DNA of 64,000 bases from Buddleja alternifolia. Its lineage: Eukaryota > Streptophyta > Magnoliopsida > Lamiales > Scrophulariaceae. Shown piece by piece: positions 22,700-35,553 of this stretch. How positions within the stretch are numbered: the stretch's first letter is position 1; each line of letters begins with the position of its first letter. Made by a program: the position numbers and the translations under genes. The stretch lies in NCBI GenBank assembly GCA_019426215.1, contig CM033397.1, positions 29,576,480 through 29,640,479 on the forward strand, given 5' to 3'. Under the pieces are notes generated by a model. That model saw nothing but the letters and a program-made list of their open reading frames with translations. It was not told where the DNA came from and did not search any database.

Positions 22700-23435
22700 T
22701 GGTAAGTGTTTTAAAAGGCGAAGGCGCGGGGTAGTGCGTTTTATGTCCCACAAAGCGGGGCGTAAGCCCCGAGGCACGGGGCGTATGCCCCGCAAATTTT
22801 CTTTTTTAGTATTAAAAAAAATATAATATAATGTTAAGAATTAATTTAAATTAGCAAAAAATTATAAAATTGAAGGATAAAATTAAGTAAAAAAACAAGA
22901 TAGAAAAAGTTAAAAATAATAATATATTCAACCATGCAAACTAAAAGTCTACTCTTGCAAAAAACAATCAAGATAGACAAATAATTGTTTCAAATTCTAG
23001 CGTTACGCAAAATAAAGAATTAAAATAATAGTTAACGAGCACTAATTTACTCAATTACTATCAAAACTTTCATCATCTTCGGCTCTTAATACTCGAGCAT
23101 TAACTTGTGTTGCTCTTGCAACTTTTTTTTTTTTTTTAATGTTTGATTTAATTGAATAAGTGAGTCATGGGTTTTTACTAAAACAATAAAACATATAAAA
23201 AGTTTAAGTGGATTTTAGATTGAAAATTGGAAAAAAAAATCAAACTAAGCCTAAAATCATAGCGTATGGACATGAAATACATTGGGGGTACGCCCAAGGA
23301 CTGAGCGTGTTTTCGCCCGGGGCGTATGCCCATGAGGGGTTACGCCCCCTCCTAATGCCTCGGGTGTTTCAACAACGCCCCGCCCCAGGCATAGTCCCCG
23401 GGCGCGCCGAGACTGCCTTTTAAAAAACTGATAAG
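22700..23435. mobile_element. GC-palindromic hAT-like nonautonomous element (candidate)
   Basis: Both ends carry inverted TTTTAAAAGGC-type termini (left about 22709, right about 23417) backed by very GC-rich blocks with palindromes such as GGGGCGTAAGCCCC and GGGGCGTATGCCCC. The middle 450 bp is AT-rich. This resembles a common plant repeat with 'AAAGGCG' ends. I could not find a clean 8-bp target duplication, so class and ends are tentative. It lies about 0.55 kb upstream of the NPF gene. Confidence 0.5.
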
Positions 23436-23607
23436 TTTTAAAAGTGGGCATCTAAAGAATTTGAAACCATTTCACAATCAAACAACGCGGTACCTAAAGA
23501 TGATTCTGTACGAAGTCGCAGCTGATCAGATGATATGCAACTAATTATGTCACCAAGTACAGTTAAAACATGCGCATCAGTCTTAATATACAAATTACAG
23601 GTTGGGT

Positions 23608-23611
<4 letters not shown>

Positions 23612-23638
<27 letters not shown>
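23612..23638. repeat. (GA)n microsatellite
   Basis: GA-rich run upstream of the NPF gene; could lie in its promoter or 5' leader. Confidence 0.8.
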
Positions 23639-23988
23639 TTCAGACATAATAAACAAAAAGAGCACCGAAGTTGACTGAGATTATTTTCTACTTAATGCCA
23701 TAAGATTCCTCGTTTTCGTTGGTTGTCATTTTGCGTTTTAAGACAATTATGGTCTCTATTTAAGCATTTCAAAACATGTTACATTAATCTCAACTTCTCA
23801 AGCTACCTACTTACAAAAATATATATATATATTTTGCACAAGCAAGCACTGCACAAAAATGGTAAACAAATTAAACCTACAGCTTAAAAATCTCCCTCAC
23901 TTTCTTTTAGTTTCTATGTCTATAAGATTTCATTTTGTCTCTTTCTTCTCGCAAAATTAATCCGGTCCGATAATTAATCTGCGTGCAG

Positions 23989-24113
23989 GGGATTCTTCGG
24001 AATGTTGATATTCAACATAAACAGCAACCAAGGCTGGGAGGAACTAGAGCTACTGTATTTGTGTTTGGTAAATGATTAAGAAATATTTTTAATCATATTG
24101 TATTCTCATTAAG

Positions 24114-24145
<32 letters not shown>

Positions 24146-27100
24146 CATAATTTGTTGTTGTCTATTAATTTTGTATATTGGCTTCTGAGTTATGATAATT
24201 ATTGTTGATAATGCAGCAATGTCAGCATTGGAGACAATGGCATTTGTGTCAAATGGTGTGAGTTTAGTGACTTACTTTTATGGTTACATGAACTTCAGCT
24301 TAACAAAATCTGCTACTGCACTTACAAACTTCATGGGGACTGCATTTCTTCTACCTTTATTCGGAGGATTTATCTCAGATACTTACTTGTCACGGTTTAA
24401 GACTTGTCTTATCTTTGGGTGTTTGGAAATTGTGGTAAGTCATTACTCTTCCACTACATAGTCATAATCATGAATGTGTTATTTTCAAATATTGCTATTA
24501 GGACATGTTATAATATGTGAATAATCATTCTAATCTAAAGCATTATATTCAGTATCAGGACTCCAAGAACAGGATTTAAGAGCATATTAAACATTGTAGA
24601 AAGAAATTCATAGGAACGAATCAACCAATAAAAGTACAAACTTGAAGAATAATCAAAACACACATGTAACGCGAAATGTTATGCGATTCAGCAAAACAAC
24701 ACCTCCTTTAGTAGCCATCCCAGCAGACTTTTTTCTTCGTACGATCCAGTCAGATGGAGACGCTAGTCTAATTATAGTAATGTAACTACTAACTAGTGTA
24801 AAATGGCCATGATACAATTACTAAAATATTTTTAGGAAAAAAAAAACACTTATATATGTCCTCTTTCAAACCTGATTCTATTAATAAATGGGAAAGTACT
24901 TGCGTAGACTTAGAAAACCACTTATATCTGCACATCGTACTGTCTTTTATCATACTTGCTTCTGTTATTAAATTTTGGAAGTTCTACGTAAACCAAATTC
25001 CCTCGAATTTAAATAATCATATATATGACAAATGTAATTGACTGGCCCTATAAAAGATTTGGTTCAATCAAACATAGTTCGAACTATAATTTTTCATAAT
25101 AAATGTTGCTTTGTGATTATTTGGTTTCTCGATTAATAATAAGTATTGTCTTATAGTGATTCGACTCCACGAATCCATCAAAAATAGCAAGCAAACAAAC
25201 AAGTAACAAATGAAATTATTTCCACCTTCATGATAGATACCTTAATACGGTTAAACCAACCACCCTTTACATTTCCAGGGATTTGGTGTTCTAGCAGTAC
25301 AAGCACACTTCAAGCAGCTAAGACCATTCCCCTGCAAAGACAAAATCAACCAATGCGAGGCCGCAACCACCACCCAAGAGGCCATACTATTCACAGGCCT
25401 TTACTTAGTCGCACTTGGCACCGGCGGCGTCAAAGCCGCTCTGCCTGCTCTCGGCGCCGATCAATTCGACGAAAACGACCCTGAAGAAGCTGCTTCTCTC
25501 TCAAGCTTCTTCAACTGGTACATGTTTTCATTTACATTTGGCGCAATCTTTGGTGTGACATTTGTAGTATGGATTAGTACGAACCTCGGATGGGATTGGT
25601 CGTTTGGTGTTTGTGCTATAGCTGTTGCAATGGCGATTTTGTTCTTGAGCATGGGGAAATCGGTTTATCGAACTAATGTGCCCAATGGAAGAAGTCCTTT
25701 AGCTCGAATTTTACAGGTAAATGTAGAGTTTTTTTTTGTTTTTTTGTTTATAAAACCGCCTTCGTATCTAGGCTGGAGGTATTATGGGACGTCGACCTTT
25801 ATTGATCTCCAAAAAAACTAATTACAAGAATGTAAAGAATAAATAAATCAGGAGTTCTACTCCCTTACATTGTAAACCTTCATATTTCGAAACGAAAGAA
25901 ATTGTACTTTATCCACTTTCAGAAATCCATTAAGTTCCACACGTATTTTTGATGTGGTAAGAGTTTTATGTTAAAGTTCTGTGTTTCTTTTAAGGGTTTT
26001 CTTTGAATTGGGATTTTGATTTGTTTTTTTATACTAATAGGTATTTGTAGCAGCTGTTAGAAATAGGAATGTTGCTGTGCCTGATAAAGCAGAGGAATTG
26101 CATGAGATTCATGATAAAGAAGCTGAACAGAATGAGATTCTTCAAAGGACTAATCAGTTCAAGTAAGTTTATATATTGCATTAGTATTACTGAAAATTGA
26201 TCCCTTGGACTGGAATAATTGTGAACAAATTTAATGAATGTTTCTGATCACAATTCAAGGCCTCAATTCCTCTTCAAAAGCACTAATAAACAGATTTTTT
26301 GAGCGAAAATAAAAGCCAATAGTATCAACCGTTGCGTATTTGGATCGTACCTTATCGATCCGATAATATAGGATGCCAGGATGGTATCCAATTTTGTCCG
26401 ACCTTACGTGTATCATCGATAATACCCAATAATATTGAGTGGTATCGCCCATACGATATATCCGGTAATATCAGATATCTTTGATCTTCATTCTAATTTT
26501 CATTTTTTTAGAAAACGTGTTTGTGATAAGCTAGACCTATAAATATACGAAAAATGTTTGCCAGACTATTACTAGTGATTTTCTTTCTATTGAAGATTCA
26601 GATTTGATAATAACATTATATTCAATTTTATTTATATTTTCATATAATAAAATCTCTTATTATGTACTAATGAGTAGTAACTAATGGTATTTATATTTTT
26701 CTATAATTTTAGTATAATTTAGAATGTTTGAAGCATTCTAGTATTTATTTTTCGTAGCCCGATAATATCCCAATGTGTCGCAACTAATATGCAATGATAC
26801 TCATCACGATTATTACTAATACAGCGGGCTTTGAACCATATATGTAACTAGAAAAAAGTAATTTCCTTGCAGAAAGTTGACAAATGTAAGAGAAAGGCAG
26901 CTTCAACACATTGATCGCCTCCCTTCTCTCCATTATTTTCATCATTGTTTTCCTTAGACAAGCTTGGAGTTTTTCAGTTTGTCCGACTTTTCTTTTGCTT
27001 TGCGCTACCATTTTCCACTTCCTCGTCAAAATCCTTATACCAAACAGAGCCTAACAAAATTCATCGCAACTTTTCAGGTTTTTGGATAATGCGGCAATCA

Positions 27101-27972
27101 TGAGAAGCTCACAAGATGCACAAACACTCACTACTTCTACATCCTGGAATTTGTGTACTGTGACACAAGTCGAAGAAACAAAAATCCTAATCCGAATGCT
27201 CCCAATAATACTAAGCACCGTTTTCATGAACACATGTTTGGCCCAGCTCCAGACATTCACCATCCAACAAAGTACCACAATGGACAGAAAGATAGGAACC
27301 TTTGAAATGCCAGGACCTTCAATTCCAGTAATACCATTACTATTCATGTTCATATTAATCCCCATCTATGACCGTTTCTTCGTTCCCTTAGCACGAAAAT
27401 TCACAGGAATCCCAACCGGAATCACACAGCTCCAACGGGTTGCTGTAGGGCTTGTTCTCTCATCCATATCCATGGCTGTCAGTGGAATTATTGAAACACA
27501 TAGGAAAAATGTAGCTATAAAGAACACTATGGTGGATTCTCCGGGGCCTTTACCAATAAGCGTATTCTGGCTTGGTATTCAGTATGCTATTTTTGGAATG
27601 GCTGATATGTTTACACTTGTGGGGCTTTTGGAATTCTTTTATGGTGAGAGCTCGTCTGGGATGAAGTCGTTGAGCACCGCTATCTCGTGGTGCTCGTTGG
27701 CATTTGGGTATTATACGAGCACGGTGGTGGTGAATGTGGTGAATAAGGTGAGCGGAGGATGGTTGGGTAGTAATAATTTGAATCGGGATAAGTTGGAGTA
27801 TTTCTATTGGTTGCTAGCGGGGCTGAGCGTGGTGAATTTTGGCGTGTATTTGGTGTGTGCATCTTGGTACAAGTACAAGAAGGTGGAAGTGAAGCAAGGA
27901 GAGGATATTGGTTGTGTGGATTATGTTGAGGAAAGAATTGATGTGAGCATTGATAGGAATTCAACTCCTTAA
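23989..27972 (+). CDS. NRT1/PTR family (NPF) transporter, NPF4-like
   Basis: Proton-coupled oligopeptide transporter family of the major facilitator superfamily, expected in a cell or vacuolar membrane; family substrates include nitrate, peptides and hormones. Exons with GT-AG borders and matching phases: 23989-24067, 24217-24434, 25279-25716, 26041-26162, 27078-27972, giving 583 residues plus stop. Family blocks in order are LGGTRATVFVF, ETMAFVSNGVSLVTYF, TNFMGTAFLLPLFGGF, ALGTGGVKAALPALGADQFDE, FFNWYMFSFTFGA, EETKILIRMLPI and SWCSLAFGYYTS. The Glu-x-x-Glu-Arg proton motif of many NPFs is absent in helix 1 (SALETMAF), as in NPF4 members. The ATG is not in the first exon given: an in-frame stop lies just upstream, so a very short exon 1 must lie further 5' or be lost. 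Substrate cannot be told from sequence. Confidence 0.88.
24117..24145. repeat. (TA)n microsatellite in an NPF intron
   Basis: About 14 TA units inside the intron between 24067 and 24217. Confidence 0.9.
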
Positions 27973-29210
27973 AAGTTGTGTGCTAGTAATTCTTGGGAGT
28001 TTTTGTGCAGTTCTTTGTATAATCATTATCATTGATGTGGTGGCATTCACGTGGATCCTGCCAAATCGATGGCTGTGATCTTTTTAGGAATTGAATCCTC
28101 GAAAACTCCTAAGAATTTCATGCATTGGGCAAACGATATATGTGGAATCATGTAACCAAAAACATTCAGAAATTAATTTTTGCATTTACAATCATGTAAA
28201 TAATTCTAATCTCTCAGAGTTATAGAGATACTGAGAGAGGCAAAAGAATGTATGAAATTAACTCACCATATATCATTAGCAAGTCCAAATAACATCATAT
28301 AAAATTGAGGCAAGACAAACATAATAAACTTATCATCAAAGCAGCTTTAAACTTAAATCTTCATGAACAGCATCATATAAAATTTCTACTTCAGCTGACG
28401 TTCTTTGAAGACTGTAGAAAAGCTTTTATCAACAAATAACTGGATTCCAGTAATCACTTTCAAAGTTACAGCCAAGTTTCTTTAATGGGTAAAAGTCACC
28501 ATTAGACGGTAAGTCTTAACACCGCGATAAAGATTACATATACATTTACAGAGTCCAGATCAGGCTCGCCCACGAACTTTTAACCGATTTGAAGACTAAC
28601 AGTTGATCTCTAATTTTTTCCCTTCGATTATCATGATCTTGTTTAACTTCAGTTATCAATACTTATCATTAGTACCTAAATATTAAATTTTGAAAGTCAT
28701 TGTGTTACTCAGCACTTAATGGACAATCGCTTGTTCTTTTATAATTCTTGTCACCATAAAAATGCGGGGAAATCACAACAAATTCTGAAATTCAAAGAAT
28801 CAAATAGAAGAAGGGGAAACATTTAAGCAACTATTCTTTGTTCCCAAAATAACACATGCAACATAGCTCTTGTACACCCTTTATAAAGCAATTTATGCAG
28901 AAAAATCAGCCAATGAAACATCAACATATATATCTTGTTATATATGTGTGTGTTCCATCTCGCACTGCACCTCATATATATTTGTCAACTTTTCAAAATA
29001 TTTCCTTACATATAAACTTGAGCATTTATGATATTCAATACAAAATAAAATACCATTTTGAAATAGAGAATTGAAAGTGTCAAATCAACCCATATTCACA
29101 TTCACCAGATAGATAGGGGGGAGAGATCAATTTCTCCCCACACATGAAAATAAAATTATTATACAAAGAATTTAAAACTAGCGTCCACTAGGCTATTGGC
29201 TGTAGTTTTG
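27973..29210. other. Intergenic, 3' of the two convergent genes
   Basis: AT-rich sequence after the NPF stop codon. Nothing coding recognised. Probably holds the 3' UTR of the NPF gene. Confidence 0.5.
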
Positions 29211-29363
29211 CAGAATGGATCTTCTATCCCACAATAGTGTCACATAATTGTGGGATTGACAAGTGTCCATTTAAAAAAAACTGTTAATAATAATTTAAAT
29301 TAAATGGACACTTGTCAATCCCACAATGATGTGACACCATTGTGGGATAGAAGATCCGCTCTA
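29211..29363. mobile_element. MITE (foldback, Mutator-like duplication)
   Basis: 153-bp near-perfect hairpin: GGATCTTCTATCCCACAAT begins the left arm and its complement ends the right arm; the arms are about 65 bp. It is flanked by a perfect 9-bp duplication GTAGTTTTG (29202-29210, 29364-29372). Nine-base duplications are typical of Mutator-like elements. It sits about 190 bp 3' of the signal peptidase stop codon. Confidence 0.85.
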
Positions 29364-29549
29364 GTAGTTTTGACACAATGATGGATGAAATGATCCATCG
29401 TCAAAAAACACGATACATTAAGAGTGAGAAGTCACAGGCACCCAACTAAGTCCAGTGGGGCAGGGAGCAATCGAGAATGATTTGTCAATAAACAAAACTC
29501 GATAAAAGAATTCATCTGAAACCATCATTTGGAACTGTGACGTGAGGTG

Positions 29550-31721
29550 TCATGAAAATGCAACAGCACCCTGTTGGGATGAGTCGTACAAAGTGCCCGA
29601 TACTTTAGAAGGAGGCCAATACCGGAACACTGATCTACCAACAATGTTTTTGATGGGAAGTGGACCCCTGAAAAAGGCAAGATTTTTGAATTAGATTGTA
29701 TGTAATTCATTAGGTATATAGAAATCCAACTGATACGCACAACATAAAAATTTGAATTCTTTCACTCTTGTCTCTATTTGTGTATTCATTGTCACATATG
29801 CAGAAGTTATGCCAGACAAGTCACAACCGGCGTAAATAAAAAGAAACAGAAAAAACATAGAATATCGATGATGTCTTTCGGACTTTAACACAAAATATGA
29901 ATACAATTTTAGAGAATATAGATCACACTGTAGTATATTGATTACCAGTTATGAGAGTCGAAGCTGTTATTCCTGTTGTCTCCCAATACAAAAACGTAGC
30001 CTTCCGGTACAATCTATAATATAATGGAAGCAGTCAAAAAGTTATCTCCACATAATATTTGATGACAAGGCACAAACAAAAAAACAAGCACAAAAAGTTA
30101 CCAGTGGATCCATTTCATATTCAAGTGGCTCCAAGATGAAATCCTCATCCTGAGCAATACCATTGACCAACAATTTCCCATCACGAACCTGCAAAACGCA
30201 TAAGATTAGACAAGTTGGAGGAGATGTACAGAAAATAAATAGATCCAACAATCACTTGGCATAACTTACTTCTACATAATCACCAGCTTTAGCCACAACT
30301 CTTTTGATAAATACATCGGATGAATTAAAACCGATTTCCTGTAGAGCAAGTCCAAACAAACAACATGTTAACTCCATGATGAGACGCGAATATCAGAATG
30401 ATGCTACCATGAAGTCCAATAGATACCTGAAGAATCAAAGGAGCCTTGAAAATCACAATGTCTGAGACTTCCGGCTTCTTAAATATATATGAAACCTGGA
30501 AAACCATCCAAAAGAACAAGTAGAATAAGACTTAGCTCGTAAATCTCCTACTATTGATGCCATTCTCTCATCTGAAGCTCAACACAAAAATAAAAAAGAA
30601 TTACATCAATATCCACAGTTACTCCTAACTAGAAGAGTGAAGCCCATTGTCATGAAAGAATTACGGTTCACATTTTGAAACTAGTTGCAACCATTTTTAT
30701 GTCTGGATACAATTTCAGTTTAACACAGGTCCATGTTCCATCTCTTCACATAACAACTGAGTAACACACTAAGTATCAAAAGGCACACATTAATCCAGTA
30801 ACGATCCAATTAAACAACTAATTTTTGAATTACTTCTAACAAGGTCAAGTCATCATGATAGAATTAAACACTCATCCAATTCAAACATTAAAAAAGTAAG
30901 AACTATACATCAACTTCACAAATAATCAGCTTAAATTATACCTTCTCTGCTAGAATCCGATCGCCCACATCAAGGGTCGGGTACATAGAGGCAGATGGAA
31001 TCGACCTCGGCTCAGCCAATGTCGACTTGAACAGAATGCTAACGCTGAAAGCAGTGAAAGCAGCCTTAGCATCCTCAGAGGTGAAGCAAAAATTCATCAA
31101 TTTCAACAGCCAACTATTACTACTACTACCACCACCACCACTGTTCTGCGGCAAAACATTCACGCTACTAACACAACCACTCTTGGCCATCGCCAACGCC
31201 TCGGAACACTTACGACCGCCACGACTAACACTCCCACTCTTAACCATTTCTTTGCTACTGCTGCTACTAACAAAGGTCCCTCCTCTATCCACCTCTCTAC
31301 TCGTTGGCTCGTTACATGGCAACCACTTAGAACCCTGTAAGAATGGAATGATCGACGGCACCTTAAGGGGCGAAATGCCGAAAAAACTCACGCTAGAGGG
31401 AGCCCCAATTGACTGCGTCATCAAAGAGACTAATCCAATAACCATCGGAGATTGCGCCTTTCCACCGAGAAGTTCACCGGAAAGCGTCGAGTACATCGAT
31501 GAGGTCGGATTGATGCGATTCGAATTCGATTTGGATCGGCGGACGTCGGAGTAATTGGAATCAGGTTTCTGCGAGGGCGAATGTTGTAACATTCGATATC
31601 GCGTAGCGCAGTCGTGTAGGAATCGGGAGGCGGCGCATTTACCGGGGGCGGCGGAGGAGGAGGAAGCGGCGAGGTTTGAGGCGACGGAGGCCGAGTAGGT
31701 GACGGTGAATCGGATAGCCAT
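29550..31721 (-). CDS. Plastid type I signal peptidase / thylakoidal processing peptidase
   Basis: Membrane serine protease that removes thylakoid-transfer signals from lumenal proteins and matures plastid envelope proteins. Six exons on the minus strand: 31721-30942, 30495-30427, 30338-30270, 30188-30102, 30013-29946, 29667-29550, all with GT-AG borders and agreeing phases, 396 residues. Residues 1-230 are a Ser-rich, basic transit-peptide and spacer region, as in plant TPP1/TPP2. Box B ([10 protein letters not shown]) places the nucleophile Ser at 245; box D ([11 protein letters not shown]) places the general-base Lys at 295; box E is [14 protein letters not shown] at 346-359. Every exon of the S26 catalytic core is present, so the gene looks functional. 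The ATG chosen starts the only long frame and begins a plausible transit peptide. Confidence 0.95.
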
Positions 31722-31738
31722 AACAGAGAATTGTAAGA

Positions 31739-32040
31739 AACCGATGAAGAAGAAAAGGAAAATTTGGGGGTTTATGAGAGAGAGAGAGCTCTAATCTGAG
31801 AAATGGGGGAATTTAAAGGTAAGGGCTAGATCAGGGATGGGGCGGAGGTTGAGCGCGTAACTTATGGAAAAGCAGCACCCTAAGACGACGGTGGGCGGCG
31901 GCGATAGGGCGGAGCTTCACCGGAGAAAGGGGAGAGGTCGTTGGATGGGGGATGAAGAAATTCGATAATTTCGAATGGGATTTGGGGGTTAATACTGTAC
32001 TGAATGTGGTTGGGGTGGGGTGGTAACGCACCCCGTGTGT
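31739..32040 (-). promoter_or_regulatory. 5' leader and promoter region of the signal peptidase gene
   Basis: A GA/CT-rich run (about 31776-31790) lies just upstream of the ATG, as often in plant 5' UTRs. Further up the sequence is GC-richer than its surroundings. No defined promoter element can be assigned. Confidence 0.35.
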
Positions 32041-32044
32041 GTGA

Positions 32045-32235
32045 CTGTGACAAAATTAAATTTAATAAAAATATTTGACTAAAATTAATAGAGCTTAAAT
32101 AAAATTGGGGGAAAGAACAAATATAGAAAAAAAAAATTATGAGAAGTAAAATTTTAAAAAATATATATATATTTTTCTATATCGGGTGTTATAAATCATG
32201 GGATTATCCTCAAAGCACTAGATATGAAAAAAATA
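32045..32235 (+). repeat. AT-rich repeat, copy 1
   Basis: About 80% similar in blocks to 35155-35310 (shared blocks TAATAAAAATATTTGA, GAGCTTAAATAAAA, CATGGGATTATCCT, AAAGCAC). Nature unknown. Confidence 0.7.
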
Positions 32236-32353
32236 GTAGGTATTTACTAATTTCATACGTGTATATATAATTATTTGTTCCCTTATTGTATTTAATATTA
32301 TCTCAAATTCAAAAACGCGCTTACCAGGGTGCTTCAGAACAACCAATATAGAA

Positions 32354-32390
<37 letters not shown>

Positions 32391-33670
32391 TAGATAGATA
32401 GATATAGATATATAGTTATTCATGAACGAGACTTGATGGAAAGGAAGAAAAAAATCCAAAGCATCACTTTAAATCCTCAATTTTGACTATGAAATTATAT
32501 TAAAAACAACACGGAAAAAAGTACTAAACAAATTGAATTAATAGTACTATAGAAATAAAAAATAATGTAACAGATAAAAATAGCACAGTGAATACTTGTA
32601 TATTATACATTATTCATGAAATTCAGAAAATGTTTTTAATTAATTAAAATTTAGTTTGTAGAGTTATTTTTAGGAGTTTTTCATTTTGGAATTTTCATTT
32701 TTTATTTGGTTTTAATCATAATAACATTTAGTTAATTGTTCATTCAATTAAATATTTTTAGCTAAAATATGAAAGGTATTATAGCCTTTAACTTGTAAAA
32801 TTAATGAAAAAATTGAAAGAATAAAAGTCTTTATCAATATTAGATGGGGTGTGGATGCCAAATACCTATAATTTAAGGGAGATCAATGCAATTTTCCCTC
32901 TGTTAAGATGGATTTGAAATGAGATTTTTGTGTTGGGTCATTTCTTGGGTAAAAACTAAAAATGTGGATTCAATTAATTATATATAAATGTATATATCTT
33001 GTTCATATCAAACAACGAAAACAAAAATGTGATCTTCAGAGAAAATATGCATTCTTTGAAAATGATTTTTGTTCATGAATGCTTGTCGGAAAAAAATATG
33101 ATGCGGAGTAATTTCGTAATACTACAAAGAAATGTATGCCATCATTGGAAATCGATACGTGTGCACTAATTATAATCAAATCGAATGACTAAAGGTTAAA
33201 ATTTTCTAATTTGGCCAAATTTTTATTGTTTGACTATAATGTGACTAAGCACCCTAACCTACTGAGGAATCTTTTTTCAAGTGTCTATCCTTGGAGACGA
33301 CTTTGTGGTCTGTTTTACAAGTTCGCACAAAATTATCAGTTATCATTGGATCCACCCTAAACCCTAATTTGTCCTCAGATTCAATCTATGACATTGTAAG
33401 TCCTTAAATTCTACTCCTTTGATTTATTTACTTTATCACCATTAAATCATTAGTTAAAGAGTCAATTTTATGGGCACGTTCATTTTTCACATTCTGATAT
33501 TAACCCTATTTAGTTAGGCGTCTAATTCATGCAGCTAAAGTGATTATTTCTCCATGTGGTCCAACAAGTCGTGACATGGTCGACGGCATCAATAATATGC
33601 CTAACTAATTTATGATCTAATCAATTTTAAAGTAGCAAGAAAGTAGAGTAATTGTTTTTGGAGTCTAGCT
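32236..33670. other. Gene-free AT-rich stretch
   Basis: Holds (TA)n followed by GATA repeats (about 32352-32413). No coding or structural signal seen. Confidence 0.5.
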
Positions 33671-33714
33671 ATCGGTGCACGTTAGTGATCTAATGTGCAC
33701 CAAAAAACCAGCAA

Positions 33715-35154
33715 ATGGCGAAACGCGTAACAATGGTACCAGTGAGCCCAATCGACCAGTGCAAGTCGGAAAGTGCTTCAAAATCACCATTGGAGCAAGA
33801 ACAAACCTCAAATTCCAAGGATTTGGAGCATCAAGGAGATGGGGAAATGATTCGGGTGATTGAATTAGAAAGTATGGCAGCAGAAACCATAGAAATGGCT
33901 CGCGAATCACAGGACATTCTGGGGAAGGAAAATCAACATCCAGAAGTGAACCTGAAGCCACAGAGTGAGGCACAAACCGGAGATCAAGAAGGAAATAGGC
34001 TGTGGAGGATTTGTTTAATGGAAATCCCGAAGGGTCCAATGGAGTAGCACTGGAAAAAATTGATAGTGAGGGTAAGGAAATTCAACTCACAAAGGAGGAT
34101 GTCGACTCGGAAATTGCGTATTGCCAGTACTCTCTATCTACATACATTTTGAGCAAAGACCTACCAGGTCATGTCATGGTAAATTTTCTTAAGGCAAGGT
34201 AGAAAGGAATTGAAATGCCGAGAGTGGTGCAACATGAAAAGGGATACTTCGTACTGAAATTTGAGAAGGAGGAAAACATGGAAGCTGCACTTCGACGAGG
34301 TAACCAATTCTTTTATTCCAAACCGTTAATCCTGCAACATTGGAAAAAATGAGTCGATATGGAGGAAGAGCTTAAACAAGTGCCAATAAGGGTGCAATTA
34401 CACAATCTACCTGTACAAATGTGAGGTGCTAGCAGTTTGAGTAAGATTGATAGCAAAATTGGAGTCCCACTCTACACTGATGAAATGATGGGGGGAAAGT
34501 TGAAACTCGAATATGCAAGGTTGTTAGTCAGGGTTGAAGTAGGGAAAGAATTTCCAAAGGAATTAAATATTCGATGTAAGGGCACTAGCAGAGTGGTGAA
34601 ACAATTGATCAAATACGAATGGATTCCATTAATGTGCAAAAGATGCCATTTATGGGGTCATACAGAGGGAGGCTGTAAGAAACCGACTGCATAGAGATGG
34701 CAAGTAAAACAATCTGGGGATAGACAGGCTGCTAATCTTGGGGTAAAACAACACATACAAGAGACAAATAATGGGAAGACTACAAAAGAGGGTGAGATAA
34801 GTCAGAGGGGTGAGGATAGTAATATTACCCCATCACCTGAGTAAACAAAGAGAGGGGGAAAGATAAGGTGCAAGAGTGGCAAGAAGTGAGATCCTCCAAG
34901 CAAAAAAGAAGGACATATCTGGGCAAGAACCAACTCAAATCAGGAAGTGCAGAATGTCGTATCAAATCTATTTCAAGTGTTAAGTCAGGCTGCAATCAGT
35001 GTAGAAAGTGGGAGGCAATCGGAAGACGAGCCCCCTGATCCATGCATATAGGAGCATGGAATATAAGAGGCCTCAACACAGCCAAGAAACAACTAGTTGT
35101 GAGGCAAATTATAGGGAGGGAGAGGTTGGATGTGATGATAGTGATAGAACATGG
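33715..35154 (+). pseudogene. LINE (non-LTR retrotransposon) ORF1 and start of ORF2, dead
   Basis: Broken frames give a plant L1-type ORF1. The DUF4283-like region (GYFVLKFEKEENMEAALRRG, about 34230-34300) is followed by a CCHC knuckle (CKRCHLWGHTEGGC, about 34630-34675). ORF2 then begins with the endonuclease start GAWNIRGLN at about 35050. Several in-frame stops and frameshifts are present. The copy stops about 35 codons into the endonuclease, where AT-rich repeat copy 2 begins; RT and tail are absent. Confidence 0.82.
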
Positions 35155-35310
35155 GTTAATAAAAATATTTGAATCAATTAATAAAGCTTAAATAAAAGGG
35201 GTAAAAAGAATTACTATAGAAAAAAAGATATGAGAAATATATTTTTTTCTATATTGGGGTGTTATAAGTCATGGGATTATCCTTAAAGCACCAGATATGA
35301 AAAATAGATT
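35155..35310 (+). repeat. AT-rich repeat, copy 2
   Basis: Diverged copy of 32045-32235, located between the truncated LINE and the retroposon copy. Confidence 0.7.
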
Positions 35311-35553
35311 TTATATGTTATTCAATCGAAAGTTTACAACGTTTGGAACAATACAATTCATATTGACTCAAACAATGTAGTAAGATTATCTGAAATACCA
35401 ACTATCAAGTTTTTGAAGATAACAAATCTTAAAAACTTACAAACGAACACAAGAAAATTATTGTGCAACTCCTATTTAAGGAGAGATGAAACTCTCATTC
35501 GAGGGAGAAAGCAAACTCTCATATGAGAGAGAAAACAAAATACTGGACAAAAT
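35305..35553 (-). mobile_element. Retroposon copy 2, 3' part
   Basis: Reverse complement of the second half of 19414-19943 (GTAAACTTTCGATTGAAT end, GAGAGTTTGC repeats). It is separated from its 5' part (41894-42186) by copia-2. Confidence 0.8.

Noticed and set aside
23612..23638. Possible regulatory GAGA site
   Set aside because: Only a simple repeat; no independent support for a binding site.
26255..26800. Separate element in the fourth NPF intron (CGATAAT-rich text)
   Set aside because: Repeated phrases suggest an old insertion, but I found no inverted ends or duplication.
27680..27964. Minus-strand open frame over the last NPF exon
   Set aside because: Antisense shadow of conserved transporter coding sequence.
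31027..31554. 175-codon plus-strand open frame
   Set aside because: It is antisense to the Ser-rich first exon of the signal peptidase gene, with no family motif; a shadow frame.
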